NCBI GenBank assembly: GCA_018652625.1
Contig: JABIBT010000008.1
Span: 1 to 35,067 of the forward strand
Direction: 5' to 3'
Source of the DNA: Candidatus Woesearchaeota archaeon
GTDB taxonomy: Archaea > Nanobdellota > Nanobdellia > SCGC-AAA011-G17 > PNOQ01
DNA length: 35,067 bases
The notes under the pieces were generated by a model. It did no database searches and was not told the origin of the DNA. It worked only from the letters and a program-made list of their open reading frames with translations. Shown here piece by piece: positions 25,376 to 35,067 of the stretch. A program made the position numbers and the translations under genes. Numbering within the stretch: position 1 is the first letter of the stretch; the number at the start of each line of letters is the position of its first letter.

Positions 25376-26959
25376 ATGGTTACTAAATGGATAGTTTTTT
25401 CTGGTGGAGTTATCTCTGGTTTGGGAAAGGGAATTGCCTCTGCTAGTGTTGGTGCATTGTTATCTAAAAAATATAAGATTATTTCTCTTAAGTGTGATGG
25501 CTATTTGAATGTTGATCCTGGAACTATGAATCCGGTAGAACATGGAGAAGTTTTTGTTCTTGAAGATGGTGGAGAAGTGGATATGGATTTTGGCCATTAT
25601 GAAAGATTTCTCAATATTAATTGTAAATCTGAGTGGAATCTTACTATGGGAAAGGTTTTTGATATTATTAGAAAAAAAGAGAGGAAAGGAGATTATCTTG
25701 GGAAGACTGTTCAATATGTTCCGCATGTTACTAATTTGATAAAAGATTGGTGGCTTAGTGTTGCTGAAAGGGAAAAAGCAGATATTGTTCTTTTGGAAAT
25801 TGGTGGAACTGTTGGAGATATAGAAAATGAACTTTATATTGAAGCAGCTAGACAATTAAAAAATCATGTTGGTGAAGATAACATTATGTATTCCCACCTA
25901 ACGTATGTTCCTCTTCCTTTTGGAGTTAAAGAACAAAAAACTAAACCTACTCAACAAAGTGTAAATCTTTTAAGACAAAGAGGAATAATACCAGATTTGA
26001 TAATTGGAAGATGTTCTAAACCTCTTACTGACCATATAAAAGAGAAAGTTGCTACTTATTGTGATGTAAAAAAAGAAGCGGTAATTTCTGGAGTGGATGT
26101 AGATTGTGTTTATAAAATTCCTTTAGTTTTTGAGAAAGAAGGAATCTTGAAAATAATTAAAGATAAACTTAAGATGAAAGTTAGTTCTGATTTAAGAAAG
26201 TGGAAGACTCTTGTTGAAAATATTGGAAAAGGTAAACTTGTCAGAATAGCTATTTGTGGGAAATATATGAAGTTAGAAGATTCTTATGCAAGTGTTGTTG
26301 AGGCGTTAAAACATTCTGATGCACATCTTGGTTGTAAGGTAGAAATATCTTTTATTGAAACTTCTGGCCTTAAAGATGCTAAAAAAGTTCTTGAAAATAT
26401 TGATGGAGTAATAGTTCCTGGAGGATTTGGAAAAAGAGGTTCTGAGGGAAAAATTAAGATTATTAAATATTGTCGTGAAAATAAAATTCCTTTTTTAGGC
26501 CTTTGCTATGGATTGCAATTAGCTACGGTTGAATTTGCTAGGAATGTTTGCGATTTGAAAAATTCAAATAGTACTGAAATAGATGAAAAAACAGAAAATC
26601 CAGTAATTGATATTTTACCAGAACAAAAAGAGGTTTTAGATAAGGGGGGAACTATGAGGCTTGGTTCTTATCCTGCCATATTAAAAAGAAATACTAAAGT
26701 TTTTAGTTTGTATGGTTCGGAAAAGGTTTCTGAGAGACATAGGCATAGATATGAAGTAAATCCAGAGTATTTGGAAATTTTAGAAAGTAATGGTTTGGTT
26801 TTTTCTGGAATGTCTCCCGATGGAAGGTTAGTTGAGTATATTGAATTAAAAGATCATCCTTTTTTTGTGGGTTGTCAAGGACATCCTGAATTGAAGTCTA
26901 GTTTACTTAGTCCTGCACCACTTTTTTATGGTTTTGTTAAGGCTGCTTTAGGAAGGTAA
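25376..26959 (+). CDS. pyrG: CTP synthase
   Basis: KWIVFSGGVISGLGKGIASASVGALL, DPGTMNPVEHGEVFVLEDGGEVDMDFGHYERF, glutaminase GLCYGLQLA. Confidence 0.98.
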   Translation: MVTKWIVFSGGVISGLGKGIASASVGALLSKKYKIISLKCDGYLNVDPGTMNPVEHGEVFVLEDGGEVDMDFGHYERFLNINCKSEWNLTMGKVFDIIRKKERKGDYLGKTVQYVPHVTNLIKDWWLSVAEREKADIVLLEIGGTVGDIENELYIEAARQLKNHVGEDNIMYSHLTYVPLPFGVKEQKTKPTQQSVNLLRQRGIIPDLIIGRCSKPLTDHIKEKVATYCDVKKEAVISGVDVDCVYKIPLVFEKEGILKIIKDKLKMKVSSDLRKWKTLVENIGKGKLVRIAICGKYMKLEDSYASVVEALKHSDAHLGCKVEISFIETSGLKDAKKVLENIDGVIVPGGFGKRGSEGKIKIIKYCRENKIPFLGLCYGLQLATVEFARNVCDLKNSNSTEIDEKTENPVIDILPEQKEVLDKGGTMRLGSYPAILKRNTKVFSLYGSEKVSERHRHRYEVNPEYLEILESNGLVFSGMSPDGRLVEYIELKDHPFFVGCQGHPELKSSLLSPAPLFYGFVKAALGR

Positions 26960-26990
26960 GTTTTTTAAACTTTTAAATTAAATTTTTATT

Positions 26991-27365
26991 ATGAATTGGA
27001 AAAAAGAAACTGCTAGAGATTTGTTAGCTTTAGGAAGTATTCCTTTTTTTATTTTGGTTATGGCTAGATCTTTGGTTGGAGAGTACTATTTATTTATTTT
27101 TCAAACTTTAATTGCTTTAGTTTTCATTCATTTTATTGGCTGGAAATTAGATTTCAATAGACATTTAGCTAGAATGTTAGTTTTAGTTTTTTTCACTGTT
27201 TTATTTTATAATCAATTTATTTATTCTGTTTTTTCTGTTTTAGTTGGTTTGATTACTCTACTTAGTTTGTTTTATTTGAAAGAACCTGTGAAAAAAATTG
27301 GTTTTGGAATACTATTGGGAGTTTTAGCTAGTTTACTTGGTTATTACTTGGCTCCGTTAATTTAA
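26991..27365 (+). CDS. Small integral membrane protein (about four TM segments)
   Basis: Hydrophobic segments throughout a 124-aa ORF with ATG. Confidence 0.7.
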   Translation: MNWKKETARDLLALGSIPFFILVMARSLVGEYYLFIFQTLIALVFIHFIGWKLDFNRHLARMLVLVFFTVLFYNQFIYSVFSVLVGLITLLSLFYLKEPVKKIGFGILLGVLASLLGYYLAPLI

Positions 27366-27395
27366 TAAATAAAATATGACCTATTATTCTATTCT

Positions 27396-27469
27396 GAGCC
27401 TGTAGCTTAGCCTGGTGGAGCGTCACGTTGACTTCGTGAAGGTCGCCGGTTCGAATCCGGCCAGGCTCA
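27396..27469 (+). tRNA. tRNA-Val (anticodon GAC)
   Basis: Acceptor GAGCCTG/CAGGCTC, anticodon arm TCACG-TTGACTT-CGTGA, T arm GCCGGTTCGAATCCGGC. Confidence 0.95.
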
Positions 27470-27512
27470 TTTTAACGAAAAGTTTTATAAAGATAAAAAG
27501 AGGTTTTTAAGT

Positions 27513-29489
27513 ATGCAAAAAAGAGGCCAAGTAACTATTTATATTATTCTGGGAATTGTCATTTTAGTAGTGTTTGGATTAATCTTTTTTTTAAGAAATG
27601 AAATAGTAAAAAATGATTTCCAAAGTCAGTTAGCTAGAGTTAAAGTTCCTGAACAGATTCAACCAATAAAGAACTATGTTGATGAATGTTTGGAAGAAAC
27701 TATTATGTCTGGAGCCAGAAATATTGCATCAAAAGGGGGATATTTAGAAGTTCCTTTTGAAGACGTTCCTAGATCTGTTTTAAATCCTTTTTCTAATTCT
27801 TTAGAACTTGGGAGTTCGGGAGTGGCATATTGGTACTATAAAAGTGCAAACAATTTGGATAAAACCCAGGTTCCAACTATTGAAAGTATGGAAGAAGATT
27901 TAGAGGAGTACATTAATGATAATTTTGATTTCTGTTTGAAAGGTTTGGATAGATATTGGGAAGAAGGTTTTGAGATTTCTTATGAAGAAGATGTAACTAG
28001 TGAAGTTAATATTGAAGATTCGCATATAGAAGTTAAAGTTTTTACCCCAACAGATATTAAAAAAGATGATGTTGGGAAATATTTTGATCAACATTTAGTA
28101 GATGTGAATGTAAATTTAGGAAAATTATACAATTTGGCTGTGGATGTTTTTGAGGAAGAGAATGAGAACAAATTTTTAGAACATAAGACTATAGATATAA
28201 TGGTTGTTTATGATGAGATTCCCTATTCCAATACAGAATTTACTTGTAACAGATTGATATGGCAAAAATCTGAAGTTGCTAAAGATTTCAAAGATATTAT
28301 TAATTTAAATTTGGGGGCTTTGAGATTAGAAGGTTCTGATTATACTAAAACAAAAGAAGATAATGGTTATTTTGAAGTAGATGTACGTGCAGACGAAGAT
28401 ATTTCTACAAATTTTCAATATTTAACAAACTGGCCATTTGAATTGGATGTTTCTCCAAGCAAAGGAGATGTTTTGATGGGTGATGCAATAACTCAGGAAA
28501 ATTCAGATATTTATAAATATTTGAATTTATTTTTCTGTCTTAATAACTACCATTTTGTTTATGATGTTAAGTATCCTGTTTTGATAAGTTTGGAAGATGA
28601 TGAAGGATTTAGTTTCCAATATGCAACAATGGTTGTTGTTGATAATAACTATCCTGGAACTTATCCTGGAGAGATTATGAATTATGAATCCACTGGTGTT
28701 CTTGGAGAAGAGTTTTGTGGTAGCGGAATAAATACGATAAACGTTATGGCTGTAGATTCTGGTGATACTAGATTGTTGGAAGGCGTTGATATTAGTTATA
28801 GTTGTTTTAGTTCAAGCTGTTATGTTGGTAGAACTGGCTCTAGCGGAGAATTATCTAAGAAGTTCCCTGTGTGTGTTAATGGAAGAGTGTACGCAGATAA
28901 AGAAGGATATTATTCGGCTAGTGAAACTCTAAGCACAAATGAGGAATCTCAAATTTCTTTAGTTTTGGAGCCATACTATACTTTGGATTTAGAGATTAAG
29001 GTTGCTGATTTAGATACTGGTTTTATTAGAGAACTTAGTAATGATGAAAGTGTAATATTCCAATTTGAAAATGTTAACAATGGGTATAAAACAATGGTTA
29101 CTAATGAAGCAGATGAAGTTACATTAGTTGCTGGAGAATATGAAATTTTGACTTATTTGTTAAGGGCTGGAGATGCCGTAAAGATTGAGGGAGAAACTCA
29201 CGTTGAGTGCGTGGATGTTCCAAGATCCGGATTGTTAGGAATTATTGGACTTAATAGGGAAGAATGTTTTGAAGTCTCAAGCGAAGATAGTGAAGTAGAC
29301 CAGTTTGTTTCTGGAGGCTCTGCTTTTGAGTTTGGTTTTAGACATAATGATTTAATAAATTCAAATAAACTTACTTTGTATGCTATGCAGGACTTTGTTC
29401 CAACGAAACATAGTGAAATGTTATCAATTTTAAATAATATTCCTGGAAATAACTTAAGAGGAGGATTTGTTTACCCCGAGTTAGAATGA
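27513..29489 (+). CDS. Large extracytoplasmic protein with pilin-like/class III signal N-terminus
   Basis: MQKRGQVTIYIILGIVILVVFGLIFFLRNE: K-R-G-Q followed by a hydrophobic helix; 658 aa. Confidence 0.8.
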   Translation: MQKRGQVTIYIILGIVILVVFGLIFFLRNEIVKNDFQSQLARVKVPEQIQPIKNYVDECLEETIMSGARNIASKGGYLEVPFEDVPRSVLNPFSNSLELGSSGVAYWYYKSANNLDKTQVPTIESMEEDLEEYINDNFDFCLKGLDRYWEEGFEISYEEDVTSEVNIEDSHIEVKVFTPTDIKKDDVGKYFDQHLVDVNVNLGKLYNLAVDVFEEENENKFLEHKTIDIMVVYDEIPYSNTEFTCNRLIWQKSEVAKDFKDIINLNLGALRLEGSDYTKTKEDNGYFEVDVRADEDISTNFQYLTNWPFELDVSPSKGDVLMGDAITQENSDIYKYLNLFFCLNNYHFVYDVKYPVLISLEDDEGFSFQYATMVVVDNNYPGTYPGEIMNYESTGVLGEEFCGSGINTINVMAVDSGDTRLLEGVDISYSCFSSSCYVGRTGSSGELSKKFPVCVNGRVYADKEGYYSASETLSTNEESQISLVLEPYYTLDLEIKVADLDTGFIRELSNDESVIFQFENVNNGYKTMVTNEADEVTLVAGEYEILTYLLRAGDAVKIEGETHVECVDVPRSGLLGIIGLNREECFEVSSEDSEVDQFVSGGSAFEFGFRHNDLINSNKLTLYAMQDFVPTKHSEMLSILNNIPGNNLRGGFVYPELE

Positions 29490-32400
29490 AAGATAAAATA
29501 GTAATGGCAATGTTTTGTATCTTTTTGATAATTTTTAGTAGTGTGAATGTTAGTGCTTTAAGTTTTGGAGGAAATGAGAAAGATGATTTGGGGGAGATAG
29601 TTCTAATCAACGTTGCAAATCCAGAAGATATGAGAATTAGTGCTGATTATGTGAGGAATAAAAAATTTCCATTAATTATACAACTAACCGGAACTACTTT
29701 GGAGAGTTTTTTATGGGGAAGTGATGGTTCTGAAGAGTTAACTACATTATTTGGTGGACTTAACATAGAAAGAATTCATATTGATAGAGATAGACTATCT
29801 AGATATGTTTCTGGAGTAAATGAAGTGGCTCCAGATGGAGGGTATTTTGTCAATCCGGATGGTAGCGTGGATTTAGGATATGTAAAAGTTGATATAAGAA
29901 AAATCCCAAAAGAAGAGGATTTACCCGATAGAATAGATTTAAATTTTACTGCTGAGATTTATTTTGATACCGATTCTAGCTTTAGCGTTTTTGGAAAGCA
30001 GGATTTGTTTTTGGAGTTGGATTCTAATAAAGATGATGGAGAAATTGGAAGTAGTGTTTGGGATGGAAGAGCAAGAATAGTTTTTTTGGAAATTAAAGGA
30101 GATAAAGCAACTTTCCAAGTTTATGATGGTGCCAATAGGAAACTAGGTGGTCCTTTTACTTTAAGACCTGGGCAACAACAAATACTTAGATTGAATGATG
30201 GTCCGGCATTTTTGGATAATCAAGTTAGATTTAAGCTGCAAGGAGTATATGGTTCTGAGAAAAAGGCTGAACTTAATATCTATAGAAATGGAAAATCTAT
30301 AGAAGTTACTTTAGTTGAAGGGATGAACCTTTATAGTGGAAGCGATTGGATTCTTGAAGATATAGAAAGAACCCAAGTGGAGTTAAGAAATTCTAAAACT
30401 AGAGAAAAAGTAATATTAAGTAAAGCAGATTTGGGAACACTAAAAATAGATGTTTGTGATGGTGTTAAACGTTTGGAGGTGGAGGATAATAAGGTATTTT
30501 TAGAAGAGTTTGATTTTGTTAAAGGTGAAGACTTTGAAGAAAAATTGAAGAGTGAGAGTATTAGTTTTTATTGTAGTGCTATTGATGAATATAAGAAAGC
30601 TTTGGAATTTTCTTTGGGCGAAGAATCTGCTGAATTGAAATTTAAGATTGCTGGTTTATATGAGCACCTTGGTGATACGGTTGCTGCTTTGGAAAATTAT
30701 GAAAGTATATCTTCTGGTTCTGAATTGTTTGAAGATGAGAAGATTCAAAACAAAATTAGTTATATTAGTGTTTTAGTTTCTGAAGAGATTACAAATTATA
30801 AAACATTAGATGATGGAGTTAATGTTTATTTGAAAGAAATTTCTTCAGAGGAAAAAGAAGGCACATATTTTGATTATGTTGAGGTGGTTGATGGTGTTCG
30901 ACAAAGTGAAAAAAGAGGTATGTTAAATGGAAAATCGATTATCAAGGGTAGTGGTGGAGATTGGTATGTTGATAGAATAAGGCCAGATGAAATTATTTTA
31001 GTTAAAAAATATGATGACAAAAAGAAAGAAGATTTGAAAGAAAGAGTAGATATTGGAGAAAATATTTTAGAAAAAGACATATTGATTGATATTAAAAATA
31101 TAAAAACTCCGTATAGTGTGGTTGTTAGTGCAATTCCTGGAGATGGTAGAAGTTATGGTGTGAGTCATTTTCAAGTTCATATTCCTGTTGAAAAGAGTGC
31201 TATACAGTGGACTCCTGAGCAAATTGACAATATGATTGAGAAGACACACAAAGCTATTGAAGATCTTGAGAACATTATGGATAAGTTAGGGAGTTTTATT
31301 AAAGGAATGAAAGCTGCTTGTTTTGGAATTTATAGTATCTTATTAATTAAGAATTCTTTCTTTAAAGATAGTGGAGCTAGGAAACAAGTCATTGAAGAAA
31401 GAGCAATATTATGTAAAAAAGAGATAAGTAGTAATGATCCAAGTTTACCATATAATCGGTTTGAAGATTGTATGGAGCATCACGTTGATGCAGATGAAGC
31501 TAAAATAAAAGATTTGACTAATATTAAAAAAGAAACAGATGAATTGTTTACAGGATTTAAGTCTACTGATGTTGAAAAAGTAAATAAAGTTGCTCAAAAG
31601 ATGGGTGTTGATAGTGAAGAATTAAATAACTTAATGAAATATAGTGATCAGACTGGAGTTACTTCGAAGGAAATTCAAAGATTGACTGAATTATCTTTGT
31701 ATGATAATGCTAAGTTTAAGGAAGAATGGGAGGGATATTCTGATAAAATTGATAAAGCGGTTAAACTTGATGAAAGAATAAAGTTTAATGAAGTTTCAGA
31801 GGATGATAAAGAGAGAATTCAAACTCTTGCTGCTCCGATTTTTGACTCAAGTAAACAAACAAAGATTGTTGGAATGGAAGGTCAAAGTACTATTCAAAAA
31901 GTAAATGCAAAATATTCTGATTCCAGTGGAAATGTCTATGAAGCCGGTTCTTTGACTATGGGAAAGGATAAATTTTATACAACTGGGGTGGATGGAAATG
32001 TAGTTGAGTTACAACAACGTATGGATGATTATGATGTGAATGTAGTTGAAATTGATGGTTTTTCTGTGTTTAGGGGAGAAGATGATAAATATTATTTATA
32101 TGATGGAAAAATAAATGAGCCGTATGCAAAAAGTTATTCTTCTTTGGGAGAGGAAAGAAAATTAGAAATAAATAAAGATGGAAAGTTATGGATTTTTCCG
32201 TTTAGATCAAAAACTACAGGTACTATATATGAAAAAATAGATAATGATTATGCAAACTATGTTGTTGTTAATTATGGAAAAACGGGTGGAATCCAATCCT
32301 ATACAATACATAATGTTGGCCCAAATGGAGAAATAGATTTTCCAAATAGTGTAGATGACAGTGTAGTTGCTCATATTTTAAATGTAGGCGATACCCGTAG

Positions 32401-35067
32401 AAATATGGATAGTGGGGGAGATAGGGACAACTCGTTGAAGTTGGCTCTTGAAATAGATTCTAAATATAAAACCTTGTCTGCAAGTAGATTAAATGAAGGT
32501 AAGAATGTTTTATTTGATGGGGTTTCTTATACTGTAAGTAGTGCTGCTTCAAGATCTATTGGAGAAACGACTTCCCAATGTACCAATTATATGAGTAAGG
32601 GGGACTGTGCATTGTTGTATAATTTTTGTGATCCGGTTATGTGCCCTGCTTCAAGATTTGATTTAGGAAATAGGTGGGATATTGATAATGTTGTTCAGAC
32701 TGGAATTATTGGAAGTTTGTTTTTAGGAATGCCTAATTGGATTGTTATTAATCCTGAGAAAGGGGAAAATATCTTCCCACCAATCTGTTTAACTGGAGTA
32801 CATGCTGGTTTGGATAATGTAAGAAGTAAATTTGAAGGCTTTGAAGATTGTTTACAAAAAGCAAAAACAGAAGGAAGAGATGTAGGAATTTGTAATACTA
32901 TTAAAAGTATTTATATGTGTGAAATTTTTTGGAGAGAAGGACTGGCTATTTTTGGAAGTCTTGGTAAATTAGCTGATGTTATTTCTGAAAAGGTATTTGG
33001 AATCTTTGGTGGGGATGGATGGGAATATACTAAGTGGCAAGGTTCTTGGAATGAATTAAAAGATAATGTTAATTTCTTTACTTCAGAATATGCTAGAAGT
33101 GCGTTTGCTTCTTATCATGCTAGAAGTTTAGGAGAATTTGGAGGAGAGATTTGTAGGGCCGCCATTTATGGTAAGGTTCCTGGAACAGGAGATTTTATTG
33201 GAGAGTTGTTGGAACCAGATAGTCCTTACCAGTTTACTGGATGGTTTGATGAGTTAGAGTATTCAGATGTTGATCAAGGAAAATCTATTTATAGGGTTTA
33301 TTATCATATCTATGCTGGAAGAGATGAAGATGTAGAATTTTTAGTTTATTTGAAAGGAGCAGGATTAAGTAATTTATATGTCACAAATCCAGAAAGAGGA
33401 GTTAGAAGAGAAGTTTTACAAGAGGGGGAATATGCCGATAGAAGTTATACAATAACTGGAGATTCTGGTTATAATACAATGTGTATTTTTATTAATGGAA
33501 AAGAGTATTGCGGATTTGGTAAGGTTTCTAGCACTTTTTCTAGTAAATATTTACAAGATATGATGTTAGAAGATGATTTGAATAGAAAGGACATTGATTC
33601 TGCTGAAGAGTGTATGCCAGATAGTTTACATTTAACACCTTATTTGCCTGGAGTTCCTACTCCTCCGGTGCCTGGAGCTGGTGCTATGAGCCAGAGTGGA
33701 GTTATTAGAAAGTGTGCTATGAATGATCCGGATGGGTATGGAAGTAGATGGGTTAAAGTTGGAACTTGTGGTACAGATGAACAAGGCAATTCTTTAGGGA
33801 TGTGTTATTTGGATTATGAGAACAGTGCGGACTTTAATGATTTAAAGAAAAAAGATGAGATTGCTAAAGAATGGATAGAGAAACAAATTAAAGATGGAGT
33901 TACTGATGATTCTCTTAATGAATTTAATACTATTCTGGATAAAGAAGATGAAAAGGTTGACTATCTTATAGAGGAAATTAAGAGCAAATTTAAAGTTGAT
34001 AAAATTAATCGGTTGTTAGTTTATCCAGCTTATTATTTAGATAGTGCAGATAGTATAAAAGACTCTGGAATCTATATACGAAGCCATACTAAAGTCGGGG
34101 ATATTTATGCTGCTTTGGGAAAAGTTTTAGAAATTAAAAAAAGTTTGGTTGATGGTGGTGGAGAAAGTGATGATGAAGAGATGAAAGAAGGAGAGCTTTC
34201 TGAATCTGATTATATTAAGGTTAGGATTAGTAAAGAGGGAATATTTAAATCTGGAACTGGATTTATTTATGAGGGTGGAGAATGGAAGATAAATTATATT
34301 TCTGCTTTGCCTGGCTACTCTTTCTATAGTGATGATATTGAAACTGGATTGAAGGGGATATATCATGAGATTAATAAACTTGAGGAAAATGGGGATGGGG
34401 GGAATCTGATTGTTGAGGATTATAATGGTGAAAGATATGGTTGGTTCCCAACATACTATTTTGATAGTTATGATCATTTCAAGAGGATTTTTACAAATAT
34501 AGAAAAGTTGGATTTTAATGATTATTTAGATATAAATTGTATTTATTTTAATCCTGAAAACAATGATGAATTTAAAGTTAGAGTAATTAGGAATAATGCA
34601 ATGGATGAAAATTTTAAGTTTAAGGAAGGGGCTTGGGAAAGTTCAACATTGCGTGATGATTTTGATGAAGGTTTAGAAGATCTATGGGAATTTATTGAGG
34701 AAAGATACACTCAAGAAAATTCAGATGGGATAAAGGTTACTTATGAAAATGAAGATAAGGAAGTATTGGTCCCATTTTATTTGTTTAAAAGTTTGGATGA
34801 TTTAAGAAAAGGTTTTTGTTATTTTGGTTCTGGAGAAATAGTAGAGATTCCTTTTTTTGAGTTATTGGCTCAAACTGAAGAATTAATTGAAGAAGAAGGA
34901 TTGACTAGTGAAACTCAAAGGTCTTTGGATGCATTATATGGTGCTGCTGAAGATATAATCTGTTCAGATGATGATGTTTTAAATAAGTTGATAGAGTTTA
35001 GTGATTCCCTCCAAGATAATTCTTTTATTGGTCCACTGGAAGTTGAAGAGATTCAAGAAGAGATAGA
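29486..35067 (+). CDS. Giant secreted protein, at least 1860 aa, truncated at window end
   Basis: Frame read by eye from ATG 29486 with no stop seen to 35067; signal peptide MKDKIVMAMFCIFLIIFSSVNVSA; TPR-like segment AIDEYKKALEFSLGEESAELKFKIAGLYEHLGDTVAALENYESI; Cys-rich segment. Not in the supplied ORF track, presumably because it lacks a stop in the window. Confidence 0.9.
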   Translation, partial: MKDKIVMAMFCIFLIIFSSVNVSALSFGGNEKDDLGEIVLINVANPEDMRISADYVRNKKFPLIIQLTGTTLESFLWGSDGSEELTTLFGGLNIERIHIDRDRLSRYVSGVNEVAPDGGYFVNPDGSVDLGYVKVDIRKIPKEEDLPDRIDLNFTAEIYFDTDSSFSVFGKQDLFLELDSNKDDGEIGSSVWDGRARIVFLEIKGDKATFQVYDGANRKLGGPFTLRPGQQQILRLNDGPAFLDNQVRFKLQGVYGSEKKAELNIYRNGKSIEVTLVEGMNLYSGSDWILEDIERTQVELRNSKTREKVILSKADLGTLKIDVCDGVKRLEVEDNKVFLEEFDFVKGEDFEEKLKSESISFYCSAIDEYKKALEFSLGEESAELKFKIAGLYEHLGDTVAALENYESISSGSELFEDEKIQNKISYISVLVSEEITNYKTLDDGVNVYLKEISSEEKEGTYFDYVEVVDGVRQSEKRGMLNGKSIIKGSGGDWYVDRIRPDEIILVKKYDDKKKEDLKERVDIGENILEKDILIDIKNIKTPYSVVVSAIPGDGRSYGVSHFQVHIPVEKSAIQWTPEQIDNMIEKTHKAIEDLENIMDKLGSFIKGMKAACFGIYSILLIKNSFFKDSGARKQVIEERAILCKKEISSNDPSLPYNRFEDCMEHHVDADEAKIKDLTNIKKETDELFTGFKSTDVEKVNKVAQKMGVDSEELNNLMKYSDQTGVTSKEIQRLTELSLYDNAKFKEEWEGYSDKIDKAVKLDERIKFNEVSEDDKERIQTLAAPIFDSSKQTKIVGMEGQSTIQKVNAKYSDSSGNVYEAGSLTMGKDKFYTTGVDGNVVELQQRMDDYDVNVVEIDGFSVFRGEDDKYYLYDGKINEPYAKSYSSLGEERKLEINKDGKLWIFPFRSKTTGTIYEKIDNDYANYVVVNYGKTGGIQSYTIHNVGPNGEIDFPNSVDDSVVAHILNVGDTRRNMDSGGDRDNSLKLALEIDSKYKTLSASRLNEGKNVLFDGVSYTVSSAASRSIGETTSQCTNYMSKGDCALLYNFCDPVMCPASRFDLGNRWDIDNVVQTGIIGSLFLGMPNWIVINPEKGENIFPPICLTGVHAGLDNVRSKFEGFEDCLQKAKTEGRDVGICNTIKSIYMCEIFWREGLAIFGSLGKLADVISEKVFGIFGGDGWEYTKWQGSWNELKDNVNFFTSEYARSAFASYHARSLGEFGGEICRAAIYGKVPGTGDFIGELLEPDSPYQFTGWFDELEYSDVDQGKSIYRVYYHIYAGRDEDVEFLVYLKGAGLSNLYVTNPERGVRREVLQEGEYADRSYTITGDSGYNTMCIFINGKEYCGFGKVSSTFSSKYLQDMMLEDDLNRKDIDSAEECMPDSLHLTPYLPGVPTPPVPGAGAMSQSGVIRKCAMNDPDGYGSRWVKVGTCGTDEQGNSLGMCYLDYENSADFNDLKKKDEIAKEWIEKQIKDGVTDDSLNEFNTILDKEDEKVDYLIEEIKSKFKVDKINRLLVYPAYYLDSADSIKDSGIYIRSHTKVGDIYAALGKVLEIKKSLVDGGGESDDEEMKEGELSESDYIKVRISKEGIFKSGTGFIYEGGEWKINYISALPGYSFYSDDIETGLKGIYHEINKLEENGDGGNLIVEDYNGERYGWFPTYYFDSYDHFKRIFTNIEKLDFNDYLDINCIYFNPENNDEFKVRVIRNNAMDENFKFKEGAWESSTLRDDFDEGLEDLWEFIEERYTQENSDGIKVTYENEDKEVLVPFYLFKSLDDLRKGFCYFGSGEIVEIPFFELLAQTEELIEEEGLTSETQRSLDALYGAAEDIICSDDDVLNKLIEFSDSLQDNSFIGPLEVEEIQEEI

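Noticed and set aside
25460-25855. Minus-strand 131-aa ORF inside pyrG
   Set aside because: Antisense to conserved CTP synthase sequence; low-complexity Phe/Ile/Asn translation.
34127-34477. Minus-strand ORF and others (30874-31080, 31067-31249) at the right end
   Set aside because: Lie opposite the giant plus-strand ORF, which has a signal peptide and a continuous frame; antisense frames are chance.
1-35067. CRISPR array, IS element, prophage or rRNA operon
   Set aside because: No regularly spaced repeats, transposase, phage structural or rRNA sequences were recognised in reading the window.

Overview
Window from a small-genome AT-rich archaeon, probably a DPANN lineage such as Pacearchaeota/Woesearchaeota (inference from gene content and gene style). 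The left part is a mostly minus-strand information-processing cluster: Rpo10-S9-L13-L18e-Rpo3-S11-S4-S13-DUF655-Rpo4-L21e, with RNase P Rpp21/Rpr2, a SprT-like protein, Elp3 and DnaG. The right part carries thermosome, FtsY, a MazEF-type TA pair, SRP54, Bud32, S15, S3Ae, CTP synthase and three tRNAs (Gln-TTG, Thr-TGT, Val-GAC). An SRP RNA gene lies at ~8904-9170. The last ~7.5 kb encodes a pilin-like membrane protein and a giant secreted ORF (>=1860 aa) that runs off the window and is missing from the ORF track. Main observations: (1) a 46-aa module, 32/46 identical without gaps, is present at both the C-terminus of ribosomal protein uS4 and the N-terminus of the SRP receptor FtsY; (2) the giant secreted ORF is coupled by an ATGA overlap to a class III signal-like protein; (3) a predicted outer-membrane-like beta-barrel protein occurs in an archaeon; (4) there is an RPF/HPF-like small ORF next to the ribosomal operon; (5) a candidate H/ACA-like ncRNA lies upstream of dnaG; (6) a structured leader precedes rps15; (7) a near-perfect palindromic operator candidate sits in the TA promoter; (8) there is a tandem array of three divergent paralogs of an unknown family; (9) a KAS III-like enzyme is encoded.
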